Assembly: GCF_000308635.1 (NCBI RefSeq)
Contig: NZ_BAGD01000050.1
Coordinates: 1 to 64,000 of the forward strand
DNA from: Nocardia otitidiscaviarum NBRC 14405
GTDB taxonomy: Bacteria > Actinomycetota > Actinomycetes > Mycobacteriales > Mycobacteriaceae
Direction of reading: 5' to 3'
DNA: 64,000 bases
The translations under genes and the position numbers were made by a program. Every line of letters begins with the position of its first letter. Within the stretch, counting starts at the first letter, position 1. The notes under the pieces are model-generated. The model saw only the letters and a program-made list of their open reading frames with translations, was not told where the DNA came from and ran no database searches. Below, one piece after another: positions 63,716-64,000 of the stretch.

Positions 63716-64000
63716 GTGACCGATCAACCGACCATCACCCCGGCGTCCCAGCGGCTGGTACGCAATGACGACTTCGACATCGCCGTCTACGAATACGGGG
63801 AGCCGTCGAACGAGACCGTGCTGCTCGTGCACGGCTGGCCCGACGACAACCACCTGTGGGATCGCGTGGTGCCGCTGCTGGCCGACCGCTTCCACGTGGT
63901 CACCTACGACACCCGCGGCCACGGGCGTTCCACCCGCACCGACCGCACCGAGGACTACCGCCTGGAGCGGTTCGCGTCCGACTTCTTCGCCGTCGCCGAC
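63716..64000 (+). CDS. Alpha/beta hydrolase, N-terminal part (EphD-like), truncated by window end
   Basis: Only the first 95 codons are in the window. They begin VTDQPTITPASQRLVRNDDFDIAVYEYG and include LLVHGWPDDNHLWDRVVPLL with the oxyanion HGW and YDTRGHGRSTR, an epoxide-hydrolase-like alpha/beta hydrolase. In relatives such as EphD a short-chain dehydrogenase domain follows; that cannot be seen here. GTG 63716 has AGGAGA six bases upstream. It is third in the hydrolase-reductase cassette. Confidence 0.85.
   Translation, partial: MTDQPTITPASQRLVRNDDFDIAVYEYGEPSNETVLLVHGWPDDNHLWDRVVPLLADRFHVVTYDTRGHGRSTRTDRTEDYRLERFASDFFAVAD

Overview
The window is GC-rich, gene-dense actinobacterial chromosome, most likely Nocardia or a close relative in the Mycobacteriales. 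Two things support this: the gene order follows the Mycobacterium tuberculosis block dnaJ2 - rsmE - phoH - ybeY - CNNM - (cytidine-deaminase-like) - era - amidase - recO - uppS - Rv2360c-like - smtB/zur - glyS ... TPM protein - dgt - dnaG - tRNA-Asn (recalled from knowledge of that genome), and GTG starts and ATGA/GTGA overlaps are common.

Layout. 1-8 kb: the end of dnaJ2, rsmE, a divergent MFS/LysR pair, then the phoH-ybeY-CNNM-cdd-like-era operon. 8-14 kb: aldo/keto reductase, XRE regulator, DUF1304 protein, amidase, and a three-gene alkylation-repair operon (ogt, Fe(II)/2OG oxygenase, Ada-like zinc protein). 14-21 kb: recO, uppS, two TetR regulators, an ABC-2-like membrane protein, the smtB-zur zinc regulators and glyS. 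21.4-35.7 kb: an accessory insertion holding a DUF6875 protein and one 4506-residue nonribosomal peptide synthetase (NRPS). 35.7-48.6 kb: a YedY/sulfite-oxidase-like protein, TPM-domain protein, MBL hydrolase, dgt, two adjacent Fe(II)/2OG-type oxygenases, a biotin ECF transporter, dnaG and tRNA-Asn. 48.8-59.3 kb: a type-VII-like small gene set with a stop-interrupted member, a TerD-nuclease fusion, assorted conserved genes, and a plasmid-type TOPRIM primase beside tRNA-Glu. 59.4-64 kb: quinone reductase, dps, gluconokinase and a lipid/redox cassette that runs off the window.

The most interesting part is the NRPS. It reads C-A-T-E | C-A-T | C-A-T | C-T-TE. The first condensation domain resembles that of EntF. 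The last module has an intact condensation domain, carrier protein and thioesterase but no adenylation domain, so the last building block should be loaded in trans or by re-use of another adenylation domain. No MbtH-like protein, exporter or second NRPS gene is visible. Two oxygenases 7 kb downstream are possible but unproven tailoring enzymes.

Several regulatory sites are readable directly: a near-consensus smtB-zur promoter with an inverted repeat in its spacer, a palindrome between a TetR gene and its divergent target, a perfect 9-bp inverted repeat ahead of the hydrolase/reductase cassette, and strong hairpin terminators after glyS, tRNA-Asn, the ABC-2-like gene and tRNA-Glu.
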